Below, piece after piece: positions 34,501 through 44,182 of a stretch of 64,000 bases of DNA. The notes beneath the pieces were generated by a model. It worked only from the letters and a program-made list of their open reading frames with translations. It was not told the origin of the DNA and did not search any database. Origin of the DNA: Rhynchonema sp. JSB1_4. Lineage: Eukaryota > Nematoda > Chromadorea > Monhysterida > Xyalidae. Position numbers and translations under genes: made by a program. Location: the NCBI GenBank assembly GCA_030248065.1, contig JASAMV010008195.1:24298-88297 (forward strand). Reading direction: 5' to 3'. The stretch's first letter is position 1; every line of letters begins with the position of its first letter.

Positions 34501-37500
34501 TGCTTCAGGCTTTAAATGATGGGCTTCACGCGGCGTTTGTGTTGTTTGACTGATGAGCAGGGGGCACAAATGTCACGCCGATTGTCTCGAATACCCAGCG
34601 AAACCTTAGCATGACTAGAATCGAAAATTTGTTTTTCAAATAAAAATTTGGCTTTTAGGCTTTTTACACTGGACTTAATTTATGTATTGTAACACTCTCG
34701 CACACTTTTTACCTGAAGTTTTCTCTATTTTCTACCAAGCTTAAACCAATGGAGTTCGTTGAATATTTTAGGAAGTCGGCCAAGACGTAGGGCCGGTCAA
34801 GACGTAGGGTTCGGCGACACGTAGGGTTGGACAAGACGTAGGGTACAAGCGGCAAGACGTAGGGTTCACTGGACAACACGTGGGGTTCACTGGTCAAGAC
34901 GTAGGGTTCATGAAATGCAAAAAGTTTGAAAAGTGGTAGGAATCTGCCATTTATTACCGTGGTTCAGTGCATGGCATTCACCCACTCTGTTTCAAGTCAT
35001 ATTGAGCATGTGATATGCACGATTGGACCGTTTTATCCGAAACATCGCAAGTTGTCAAAAATATGACATATACCCCTTACAAGGTAAATGTTCAATTAGC
35101 AAGCACGCAAGCTGAAATGAAGCTGGCACGAGCGTACCTTCACCGACTTCAACCATTCAGGTACCAAACAATTCCGGCTGCGATGCTGAACACATTGGTT
35201 GTACTCATTTCACGGTTGCTTAAAGTTTCGTTGGTCAAATGAGCGGTATACGCCCATGTGCACCTGCCATGGTACATACATACATGTATATGTACGTCAG
35301 CTGCGCGCCTTGTGCACGTGCCCTGGCACATATGTATAGTGTTTCCTGTTTTTCTTAGTCCAAGCAAACGCGCGGGCCCGTGTTATAACTGAACTTCTAG
35401 TTGAGGTCGAGATTACACAATTTCGATTCAATCAGGCAGCTGGCAAAAACGTGTCAAAGTTTGCCTGTGGAATCTAACAACAACAATGTTTCACATGCTC
35501 GCTGTGAGCTTTGTGCGTGTGCGCTGCCAGCATGTCAATGAAACATTTCACCATGTTTGCTGCTGAGTGTCGTGCTTGGATTAACAAGGACGCATTCTTA
35601 ATCTCTTTCATTGGTTTCTGAAATAACGACCCCAAACTGGAGTTGAGTTATAACGTAGGGTAGCTTGTTTCCTTTGACTTGCATAAAAAGGAAACACTAT
35701 AAAGGCAAACTACGCCAACACGAGCCCGATTTCGCAGCTGGCAGAATAGTGAAACATTCATACGTGGCTGCTGATTTGGGAAATGTTACACGTTGAAGAA
35801 TACAAAGCGGAGCATGATGATTTTCTCTTTCTATGCGTTTTGAATACACACCACCTTCGAAATCGGGCTCGTGTTGGCGTAGTTTGCCTTTACATAAAGG
35901 CAGTCTACGGGAGGTTGTCACTCAGCCCCCGAATACCGTAACCCACCGCAAGCGAGATCGTTGCGAGAACCTTGCTGATCGCTGCTTATCGACACGTGTA
36001 TTAGCGGCAGCAAGCTGGAAATTGTCATCATGCGCGTCGATCACCAAAACTTGGAATTGTTGATTGGTGTTGGCGCTAACACGCAAAACATAGATAAAAA
36101 AGAAAATGGTCTCGGCACGATCCTTGCAGATCAAAATTACGGTGGGTTACGGTATTCGGGGGCTGAGTGACAACCTCCCGTAGACCGCCTTTACAAATAT
36201 GTTTGGTAAAGGCAGTCTACGGGAGGTTGTCACTCAGCCCCCGAATACCGTAACCCACCGCAAGCGAGATCGTTGCGAGACCCATGCTGATCGCTGCTTA
36301 CCGACACGTGTGTTAGCGGCAGCAAGCTGGAAATTGTCATCATGCGCGCCGATCACCAAAACTTGGAAATGTTGGTTGGTGATGGCGCTAACACGCAAAA
36401 CATAGATAAAAAACAAAATGGTCTCGACACGATCCTTGCAGATCAAAATTACGGTGGGTTACGGTATTCTGGGGCTGAGTGACAACCTCCCGTAGACTGC
36501 CTTTACTTTATATTCGCACATGCACACTTTATCTGATAATATAAATGGCTTTACAGCAACAAATAACATGTATTGCACCGTATCATGTAAAGCGAAACCA
36601 CTCAGAAAATACACAAACCCCCGTGACGTGCCCATTGGCGTACCCGTGCGAACGTTGATATCAAGCACAAATGAATAAATGACAATCAGACAGATGGCAT
36701 AAAGCCAGAAAAACAAGAAATTTGAAAATTCAAGTGGACAGGACAAGTAGTAGAGGTGAATGAGACCCCAAACTGTGCGTAAAAGTATGTAATACCTATT
36801 CAGGATGCAACAAAATTAGACAAAATGTGCGGCTCCACAACAAAAAAATCAGAAAATATGAGCTGTATCATCAAATGCAGGAACAACGCGAGTAAAGCAA
36901 TCTCACCAAAATAAAATAATAATCCATTTCACAAGTCTAAATACAAAGCCTCATTGGGATGCGCAATTGGGGAGCGCAATGTGTCAATTGAAGAGAGCGA
37001 CGGCGAACCATGTGAATGCATAGATCTGGGATCGCGAATCAAAACATCATTCTGTTCGTCGTTCAAAACGAATACATCATGACGGCGGTGGGGGCGCCCC
37101 TTCCGGTAGGGGCGTTGACGTAGCCTGAATAGAAAAGGGCAAAATTGAACGGTGCAGTGACAGTTCGTTTCAGTAACTTCATCGAAGAACAACGTACCGG
37201 CTGTGCACCTGATGTTTCACGCATTGAGTAGCTGTGCAGATTTACAGCGATCAGTTTCAACCGGTGCTGGACCAAAGTCCGATTCGGGATCGAAGCATCG
37301 CTTGGCGCGCCTCATTGCTGCCAAAAATACAACAAAGGAAACTGTGCACACGCGCACACGCAAGTGAATATGATTCTGAACAATGCACAGCACACAGTTT
37401 GAAGGTGCCGCCGTATAAGGTTGCACAACCATCAGCTGTGGTTTGGTTTCACTGCGGCGCTCTTTCATTGTCTGGTGCATACCGACATACAGTATATGTA

Positions 37501-40500
37501 CATATGTATGTATGTATGTACCATGTCAGGTGCACATGGGCGTATACCGCTCATTTGACCAACGAAACTTTAAGCAACCGTGAAATGAGTACAATCAATG
37601 TGTTAAGCATCGCAGCCGGAATTGTTTGGTACCTGAATGGTTGAAATCGGTTCAGGTACGCACGTGCCAGCTTCATTTCAGCTTGCGTGCCTGCTAATTG
37701 AACATTTACCTTGTAAGGGGTATATGTCATATTTTTGACAACTTGCGATGTTTCGGATAAAACGGTCCAATCGTGCATATCCCATGCTCAATATGACTTG
37801 AAACAGAGTGGGTGAATGCCATGCACTGAACCACGGTAATACATCTCCATGCATGGCATATTTCTACCACTTTTCAAACTTTTTGCACTTCATGAACCCT
37901 ACGTCTTGACCAGTGAACCCTACGTGTTGTCCAGTGAACCCTACGTCTTGCCGCTTGTATCCTACGTCTTGTCCAACCCTACGTGTCGCCGAACCTTACG
38001 TCTTGACCGGCCCTACGTCTTGGCCAGGTACCATATTTTACGCGGTGCATGTATTCTATCTGACCCGCGATGTTTACGAAATGAGCAACACAACTCAAGT
38101 AGTATTCGATTAGTCAAAGATGTCTTGTTTCTCCTAATGAGATGTTTTGTAATCGTGATAAATTTACACCAAAGCTTGTCCTATGTAGTAGTCTAGCGAT
38201 CTTTGTGAAACCTCTGGCATGAGATGCAAGGGTTCTCAGACAAATGTTTGCTTCTATGCCTAAAACGGACATTTTTGTCAGGTGATCGGCTCGGTGCACT
38301 ATCTGCTGGCCAACCTGTACCTGTCATACGCACTGGAGAGTTCGAACTCCAGTTCTGGCGCCGGAGCCGTCCCTGATTCACCAGGTGAAGACAACGAAGA
38401 TGTTTATGCGGCTGATTTTGAATTTGAATCATGGTCATCCACACTTGCTGCCAACAAGACGCACAGTGCGCAGACACAAGCATCCACGGCTGCAGCAACT
38501 GTGACATTGCAGGTAGTTTGGGCACAGAATTTTGGTTTTCCTTCGATTTTCACTCCCTATCGCAAAACCGTACGCTGTTTGTGAATTTGTGAACAATAAC
38601 TCACGAGCACAACAGCACAAGCATGATGTTTCATACGGGCTAGATCGTGCTTCTCATCAGTTCATCCTGATGTTCCCATGCCGTTTTTCTTAAAGAACAG
38701 TTGACCAACAAACAATGAAATTCTCACAAATAAGCGCAATGTAATTCTTTCAAAGCGCACTTTCATGCTGTCTTACAAACACAGGCCCTACGTCATCAAC
38801 CAAGCCCGAGTGTAAGTGATCCAAGGGCACCGCCGACAAGCTCACCAAAGCAGTCAACCCCACGGAAGTTACCGAATTGTACAAACGTGGATGATTGCTG
38901 CAAACAGGCGTTGGAGAATATTTATGAGGTTGGTTGGTGATGTTAGCGCTTACAAACAACGAACGCTCAGTCTTATCACACAAGCGAACCATTTGTCGTG
39001 GTGAGTTATGGTGAGAATTTTGAAGCAAGCAAGGTTACGATAAGATTCCATGACACCTCACTGTTGTCACCTTAACTTACCTCTATTAGAGACCCGCCCA
39101 CCCAGAGCTGTGCAAATTTATGTAATGTATGTATATTGTGACATATATTATTTTGGGATTACATACAGTATATTAAACAAAAATTTACACATTTAGTGCA
39201 TTAGAAAAGCCGGCAACCTCCAATTGTTTGGCAAAAGGAACAAATCCTGACATATGTTATTTTGGATCCCGAACAGGTCTGCGCCCACCAGTGTAGTTCC
39301 TGGGGGAAGGGGGCCTCATCGGGTACGCAATCTTCCTTTCAGGTGGTACACTATCCCTCTATCTCCCCTCCTTGTACACTAGCCAATTTTGTCCAAAATA
39401 GGCAAACTCAGACCTAAATAGGCGTTTTTAGGCCTAAAACCGGCGATTATTAGGTCGATATTGTAAAAAAATCGCCAAAGTACACTTTTTATAGTGATCT
39501 TTTCCAAAGAGGGGCAAAAATGGGTCAAAATTTTAATCTCAAAAGTGACTTTTCCCTGAATTTGCGTCTTCCACTCCCCTTCGGTACACTGTCCCCCTCC
39601 GAAAAAACGGGGGTCTGCTTCTGCTATCTCCCCCTCCGGATCAGGAACTACTAATCGCCCACTAATCGATCAACTAACATCTCCAGGGCCTGACGTACAC
39701 GGACATGACATTCGCGAAGCTGCGAGCCAATCAGCCATCAGATCCAAGTACGGACGGACCAATGAGCGCTGTTGATCCGAGTGCAGCCATCCCGTTGCAG
39801 TACGAGTCGGTGCTGGGTGCACAGGAGTGCAAGTCGTTGATACCGTATGCCGTTAGACGGCCGCAGATCAGCACTTGGCAGGTATGGATTGGATTGTTCA
39901 CGGCTGTTGCCTTATTATGCTCTCCTTGTACTTCTACGTTAGTTAGCGTAGTTAACAATCTGCTGACACCAGTGTGGTGGCAGGCCAATCGACCCAAGAT
40001 ACCCTAGCGGGGGGCAAGGTTCCGGAGTTACGCGACATACCCCCAGAGCTACCCAAGATACCCCTATGGTCCATCAAAAGGTGAAAAAGGCGGTTTTTTG
40101 CATGCAATTTTACTGCAAAATTGGGGTAAAAATGAGTACTTTTCGACATTTTGGCCGAAAGTTGACCTAAAATGACCATTTTTGTGTGTTTCGGAGCGGA
40201 GCGGGCGATTCTTAGGGGTTCCGAGGTAGAAAACACTAGTTTTTTTGCCTTTGAAAAACATAAATCTACTGACTCTAGATACCCTTTGGGGTCGGCGCGA
40301 GATAGATACCCTTCCCCCCACCATTCCCCCTAATTGTTGACTCGAGATAGATACCCCTTAGGGCGGGGGAGTCCTCAGCCACCACAGTGGTTGACATCAA
40401 GCAATCTGTAGTCGCACAGCACTAGCATCCCCAATACATCACCAGACGCAATTGTTCACGCTGTTGTTGTCACGTGCGGCCACGGCGTATCGCTTGATGG

Positions 40501-42096
40501 CTGATTGTGCATCCAGACTTGACCATCACGGACGTGCATTGAGACACTCCAGGTCCGGCATTGTGTGTCTCGGTGAGTCTGAGATTCTGCGCTGATTTGC
40601 ATTTTAATATTGAAAGTTAGGCGATGTTCTAAAAAAGATGCTTTCCTGCCGCACTTCCGTGCTGGTTTTGTTCATCCCTCTGATTGAATCATGGAAACAT
40701 GTGCTGACCGATGTTTCAATTCAACGCTGAATGACTAGGGTGTCTTGACTTTGTTACCAGCACGTGGCATTTATTCCGCGAAAAAGCAATAAAACTGCGA
40801 AATGAAAAGCCAAGATAACGAGCAAAATTTTTCTTGCAGCCAGTGTTATCGGTGTCTATGATTCGATCAGTCAGCCTCCACTGACGCTGCTCAAAAGTCG
40901 CGACCTCTGTCAATCCCTGTTGGTCAGTTTCCTGTGCAAGTGCGGAGATGAATACATGTGCGTTTTCTCTCCTATTTCATTTCTTTGTCTTTTGTCAAAT
41001 ACTTGAGCGCGTCTAATGCTTGAACTACATTGTCTTTCGTAATTTGAGTTTCGCAACGCGCTGAAACTAAATTGGCAGCCAATCACTTGGCCGGATTGGA
41101 CAGATGTTGCTTGTTTAATCTGGTTCACTTGATTTGGTACAATGAAAGTTTTGTTGTTGCTTCTATCCAATGCGTAGAGTACAAGATAGACTGGCATGTA
41201 TGGAATACAGAAAGATGAAGTACAGTTGTATACATAGCGTACTTGCAATCTTTGAAGGATCAATGACCTTTATGCTAAAAGGAGTGTATAGCAGTGTTTT
41301 ATTTAGTCTTTTTGTAAATGTGAGCAATATAAACCAGTTTAAAACGAAAAGCACTATGAGGTCGTAATGTAATTGATTTCAAGCACACTTAAAAATAAAA
41401 CCCAATTTCAAAAATGAAATTCGCAACGATTTCACCCATTCACAGGATGTTGTCATCACGTCGTGCGAATGAACGCGGACGTCACGAATTCGAGTTGAGT
41501 TCGTCTGAAGCACGAATGCAATTTAGGGATAGAATGATTGTGGATGTGGCCAATAAACAGCTGTTAACCGGCGAGTCACGATTGGATAATGGTAATTTCA
41601 TTGGAATTTAGTTTGATTTTGTGGCTTCGTAGCGAGGCACGCCAAAAAAATTATAATCAGGTAATTTACTTATGTGGCTATGCTAGCAAACAGTTCTCTG
41701 ACCAAAATATTTGAATACCAACTTCAGTCCTCTTCAGAATACGCTTGGGCGACCGCATCCATTCCGATGACGTCATTCGACAACCGTGCACTGGCTATTC
41801 GCTGTTACACCAGTGCACTGCAATTGCAGCAGAACACCAACTCCAAGTCGGCGGCTGGGAACCGGACCAAGACTGGCACCCAGCCGGATGACTCGCCCAG
41901 TCGCGCGTTCGGATCCGTCTTTCAGACACTTCGGTTGGAAAAAAAATTTGTTGTTGATTTTCTTGTTATTATTGTCATAATTTTTACAATACCCTCTGTT
42001 GTTCACAGGCCCACGACGGCAGCAATAAACCAGAGACTCGGCAGCGCGTACAACGAAAGTGGCAAGTTCTATACGACGCTGTTGAATGATCTGGTG
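31558..42096 (+). CDS. EDRF1: EDRF1 homologue, N-terminal half only (C-terminus not found)
   Basis: Exons: 31558-31686, 31924-32063, 32127-32245, 32327-32454, 32533-32603, 32738-32873, 32928-32990, 33261-33421, 33641-33900, 34238-34464, 38282-38512, 38785-38928, 39687-39881, 40446-40572, 40840-40957, 41446-41591, 41738-41933, 42009-about 42096. Diagnostic stretches are AIHRIGRTLLIDAIDL, NVFWSFEDSRMMIETDLPIF, ITVLTGLDYWLDQLMCNVPE, ILSFLKSNATKEGHTYWLFK, DVVKLYDLSSVC, SVHYLLANLYLSYALE and AATAYRLMADCASRLDHHGR. The family is a nuclear factor linked in vertebrates to globin expression; its role elsewhere is poorly known. The exon around 33,050 joining two conserved blocks is uncertain. After NDLV (42,096) no further family sequence is visible, although vertebrate EDRF1 continues for several hundred residues. 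Truncation, distant exons or an assembly gap are all possible. Confidence 0.85.
34778..35300 (+). repeat. Left arm of the foldback element
   Basis: Outer part is degenerate tandem CAAGACGTAGGGTTC units (34,778-34,912); inner part is unique. The inverse copy is at 37,500-38,025. The right arm has a few extra bases around 37,840-37,850. Confidence 0.75.
35702..35890. mobile_element. Mariner-type MITE G1 (TA target)
   Basis: Arms AAGGCAAACTACGCCAACACG and CGTGTTGGCGTAGTTTGCCTT are bordered by TA, with GAGCCCGATTTCG extending both arms. It is nested in the foldback element. Confidence 0.7.
35897..36191. mobile_element. Mariner-type MITE G2 (TA target)
   Basis: Arms AAGGCAGTCTACGGGAGGTT and AACCTCCCGTAGACCGCCTT, extended by GTCACTCAGCCCCCGAATACC, are bordered by TA. 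Only four bases separate its left TA from the MITE G1 TA. Confidence 0.75.
36209..36503. mobile_element. Mariner-type MITE G3, tandem sister of G2
   Basis: Same ends and same 295-bp length as G2, with a handful of differences (for example CCTTGC/CCATGC at 35,970/36,282). It is bordered by TA. The spacer to G2 is 17 bases. Confidence 0.75.
37500..38025 (-). repeat. Right arm of the foldback element
   Basis: Reverse complement of the left arm, ending CCGGCCCTACGTCTTGGCC. The inner limit is a TATGTATGTATG run near 37,505, which also occurs in the left arm. Confidence 0.75.
39289..39654. mobile_element. hAT-like MITE B, copy 3, in an EDRF1 intron
   Basis: Begins CAGTGTAGTTCCTGGGGGAA and ends CAGGAACTAC plus a few bases. 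Flanks GCGCCCAC (39,281-39,288) and TCGCCCAC (39,655-39,662) agree at 7 of 8. The inner part is in inverse orientation to copy 1 (TAGGCCTAAAA, AATATCGACC blocks). Its right end lies 32 bases before an EDRF1 exon. Confidence 0.7.
39970..40389. mobile_element. hAT-like MITE C, copy 2, in an EDRF1 intron
   Basis: Begins CAGTGTGGTGGCAGG and ends CAGCCACCACAGTG. Flanks GCTGACAC and GTTGACAT agree at 6 of 8. The core matches the core of 660-1,596 (TTTTTTGCATGCAATTTTACTG; GAGCGGGCGATTCTTAGGGG). Confidence 0.65.
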
Positions 42097-43456
42097 GTGT
42101 TGGGTGCGTTTGTTGGATGCTGCAATCAGACGTTTCTAAGAAAATATTGCTTGAGTGCTGGACAACTGCCCTTTGTTTTTCCCCGATGACGGACATGGTA
42201 ACACTGGGTTTACACCGCCCCCCAGCGTCCGGTATCCGGTATCTGTGAACCAGCGGCTCGTACGCGGTTCCGAATCGACCAATCACACACGAAATACCGA
42301 CGAAATGTAATAGATAATACCGATGATATTGAGAATACGGCGTAGGGAGCTGTCGGACAAGCCGACAGCTGGATTTGTCCCTTTTTCAATTCAACGAAGC
42401 AACTCCACGGCGGTTTACGTTGTTAGTTTTACGCAAGATAAATGATGATTGAATGAAATAACGGTTGAACACAAAGCGCAACGGGCGCTAACGAGCAAAC
42501 ACGACGACTCCCGAAAACCTAAAAAACGCAATGCAAGAGAACAAGAATCATGCGGAGGAACAAAATATTAGCACGAAAACACATGATACAAAGGAAAACG
42601 GTAGAAAATGGGGCTTTTACCAAATCGCAGGATCACATCCCCCTACACTCAGACTACATTTGCCCCCAAATGTTACTAGAAAAGAACCGAGCTACCAGAG
42701 AACCATTCAACCATACCACCATCGCAAACCTGGCCTCGCATCCAAATTTCACCCATTTTTGGGTGGCCCAAAAACCCCTTTTCATACGGTGGACCGACCT
42801 GAAATTTTCACACGTTGTTAACCTCCACACCTACTCTCTAAAACAATCAAAACATCTACCAAAATCAATCACACTCGACCACACCTGCAACCAGAAACAT
42901 TAGTCCACCAACTAATTCGGTGAAACATCACCGGCCATTTCCTCACGATAGAAGCGATATTATTTTTTGCGCCATAGATGTCGTACGCCTCCACCACTAG
43001 CCGAACCCAACGATATACGACTTGCCCGGATCCATTCAAGTTCCTTTACTCAGTAGTGATTTCCACAAAAAAGTGGGAGCGCCGGACAAGCCGATTTTCG
43101 GGTGGCCAAAAAACACCTTTCTATAGGGTGGATCAAGCTGAAATTTTCAGCGTTTTGTACTGGCTGGACTGTCTCTCGAAAACAATCAAAACATCATCAG
43201 AATCCAATAACACGCGCTCACACCAAAAACCCCGTTTTTAACACGCAAGGTATAGGGAAAAATCACTAAATCCAGCCTGGTGATGTTTCACCTGAGAAAA
43301 AAAAATTTTTTTCCCCAAATCATCTCATCCCATCATACTATCGTTCACATACACATATCACCGACACCCAATCATTCACCGTCTAGTTTCAACTTCCAAC
43401 CATGGTGTACTTCGGGTAACTGCCGTTACCTCGTCGATTGATTATATGTACCCGCC
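42097..43456. other. Stretch after the last EDRF1 exon: repeats, no gene seen
   Basis: No EDRF1 continuation or other coding exon is recognised. Two diverged copies of a block with GGTGGCC-AAAAA, CTGAAATTTTCA and AAACAATCAAAACATC lie at about 42,750-42,870 and 43,095-43,200. Confidence 0.4.
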
Positions 43457-43897
43457 CAGGGTTGGCCAAAAAAAACGACGGCGTTTTTTTCTTAAAAAAC
43501 GACGTTTTTTTTTAAAAAACGACTGGGTTGTTTTTCGTTTTTTTAAATCCTGAATTTCCTTGATTTTCCCTGATTTTTCAGGGAAAGTACCCTGATTTTC
43601 AAAAAATTTTCGACCAATTTTTACTTTGTCGAGATACGTCGATATACGGAGCCTGACTTTCAATGAGGACCCCGGCCAAAGTTGGTCCCATGAAGCGGGT
43701 CTGATATGGGATCTTAACAACTCGCTAAGGTTGAAACCCTTTATTTTACCTCAGAACACATATAATTACTTCATTTAACCATGTTTTCTTCCCAACATGA
43801 GCGTTTTCCAATTTTTTGGGGCATATGGGCGTTTTTTAAAAAAAACGTTTTTTTTAAAAAACGATTTTTTGAAAAAAACGTTTTTTGCCCAACCCTG
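43457..43897. mobile_element. hAT-like element with CAGGGTTGG ends
   Basis: Begins CAGGGTTGGCCAAAAAAAACG and ends GCCCAACCCTG. Subterminal runs of AAACGTTTTTT on both sides could pair. Its core (GTCGATATACGGAG, AAAGTTGGTCCCATGA) recurs at 61,456-61,781. A clean 8-bp duplication is not evident. Confidence 0.6.
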
Positions 43898-43903
43898 TAT
43901 GTA

Positions 43904-44179
43904 TTGGTCGCACAATGACTTTATAAGAATTGGTCAACTTTTTTTCCTGAATCGTAAAGAGGGAAAGTGACGGGGCAATGACGTTGCGTTGCGTGATCAC
44001 ACACAAAACACGTAGTAAAGAGAATGTTTCAGACCTGCGGCAACGTGGTTGATCTGCTAGATTATTTTCAGCTGAAAATGTTTTGTGAGAATCACAATGT
44101 AGCACAGTAGTTAAGAGTGACTGAACATGAAAATCAGGATTGATTTTGATGAATTCTTATATAGCCATTGTGCTACCAA
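43904..44179. mobile_element. Mariner-type MITE F, copy 2
   Basis: Ends TTGGTCGCACAATGACT and GGCTATATAAG/AGCCATTGTGCTACCAA type, TA on both sides. It is about 276 bp and close in sequence to 24,180-24,444. It ends four bases before the lectin gene stop codon. Confidence 0.75.
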
Positions 44180-44182
44180 TAC

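Larger units (their letters stand above)
34778..38025. mobile_element. 3.2-kb inverted-repeat (foldback) element in an EDRF1 intron
   Basis: Two arms of about 520 bp, 34,778-35,300 and 37,500-38,025, are near-identical in inverse orientation. Each starts at the outside with GGCCAAGACGTAGGGCC, followed by about seven short repeats of CAAGACGTAGGGTT, then a unique stretch (GCACGATTGGACCGTTTTAT, CAAATGAGCGGTATACGCC). The 2.2-kb interior has no recognisable transposase. A hydrophobic frame (36,746-36,459, minus) and two frames at 37,480-36,929 (minus) are unexplained. Three MITEs are nested inside. No target duplication was found. Confidence 0.75.

Noticed and set aside
34778..34912. Telomere-like ACGTAGGGTT repeats
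   Set aside because: Unit length and sequence vary, and the repeats form the tips of an internal inverted-repeat element mirrored at 37,890-38,025.
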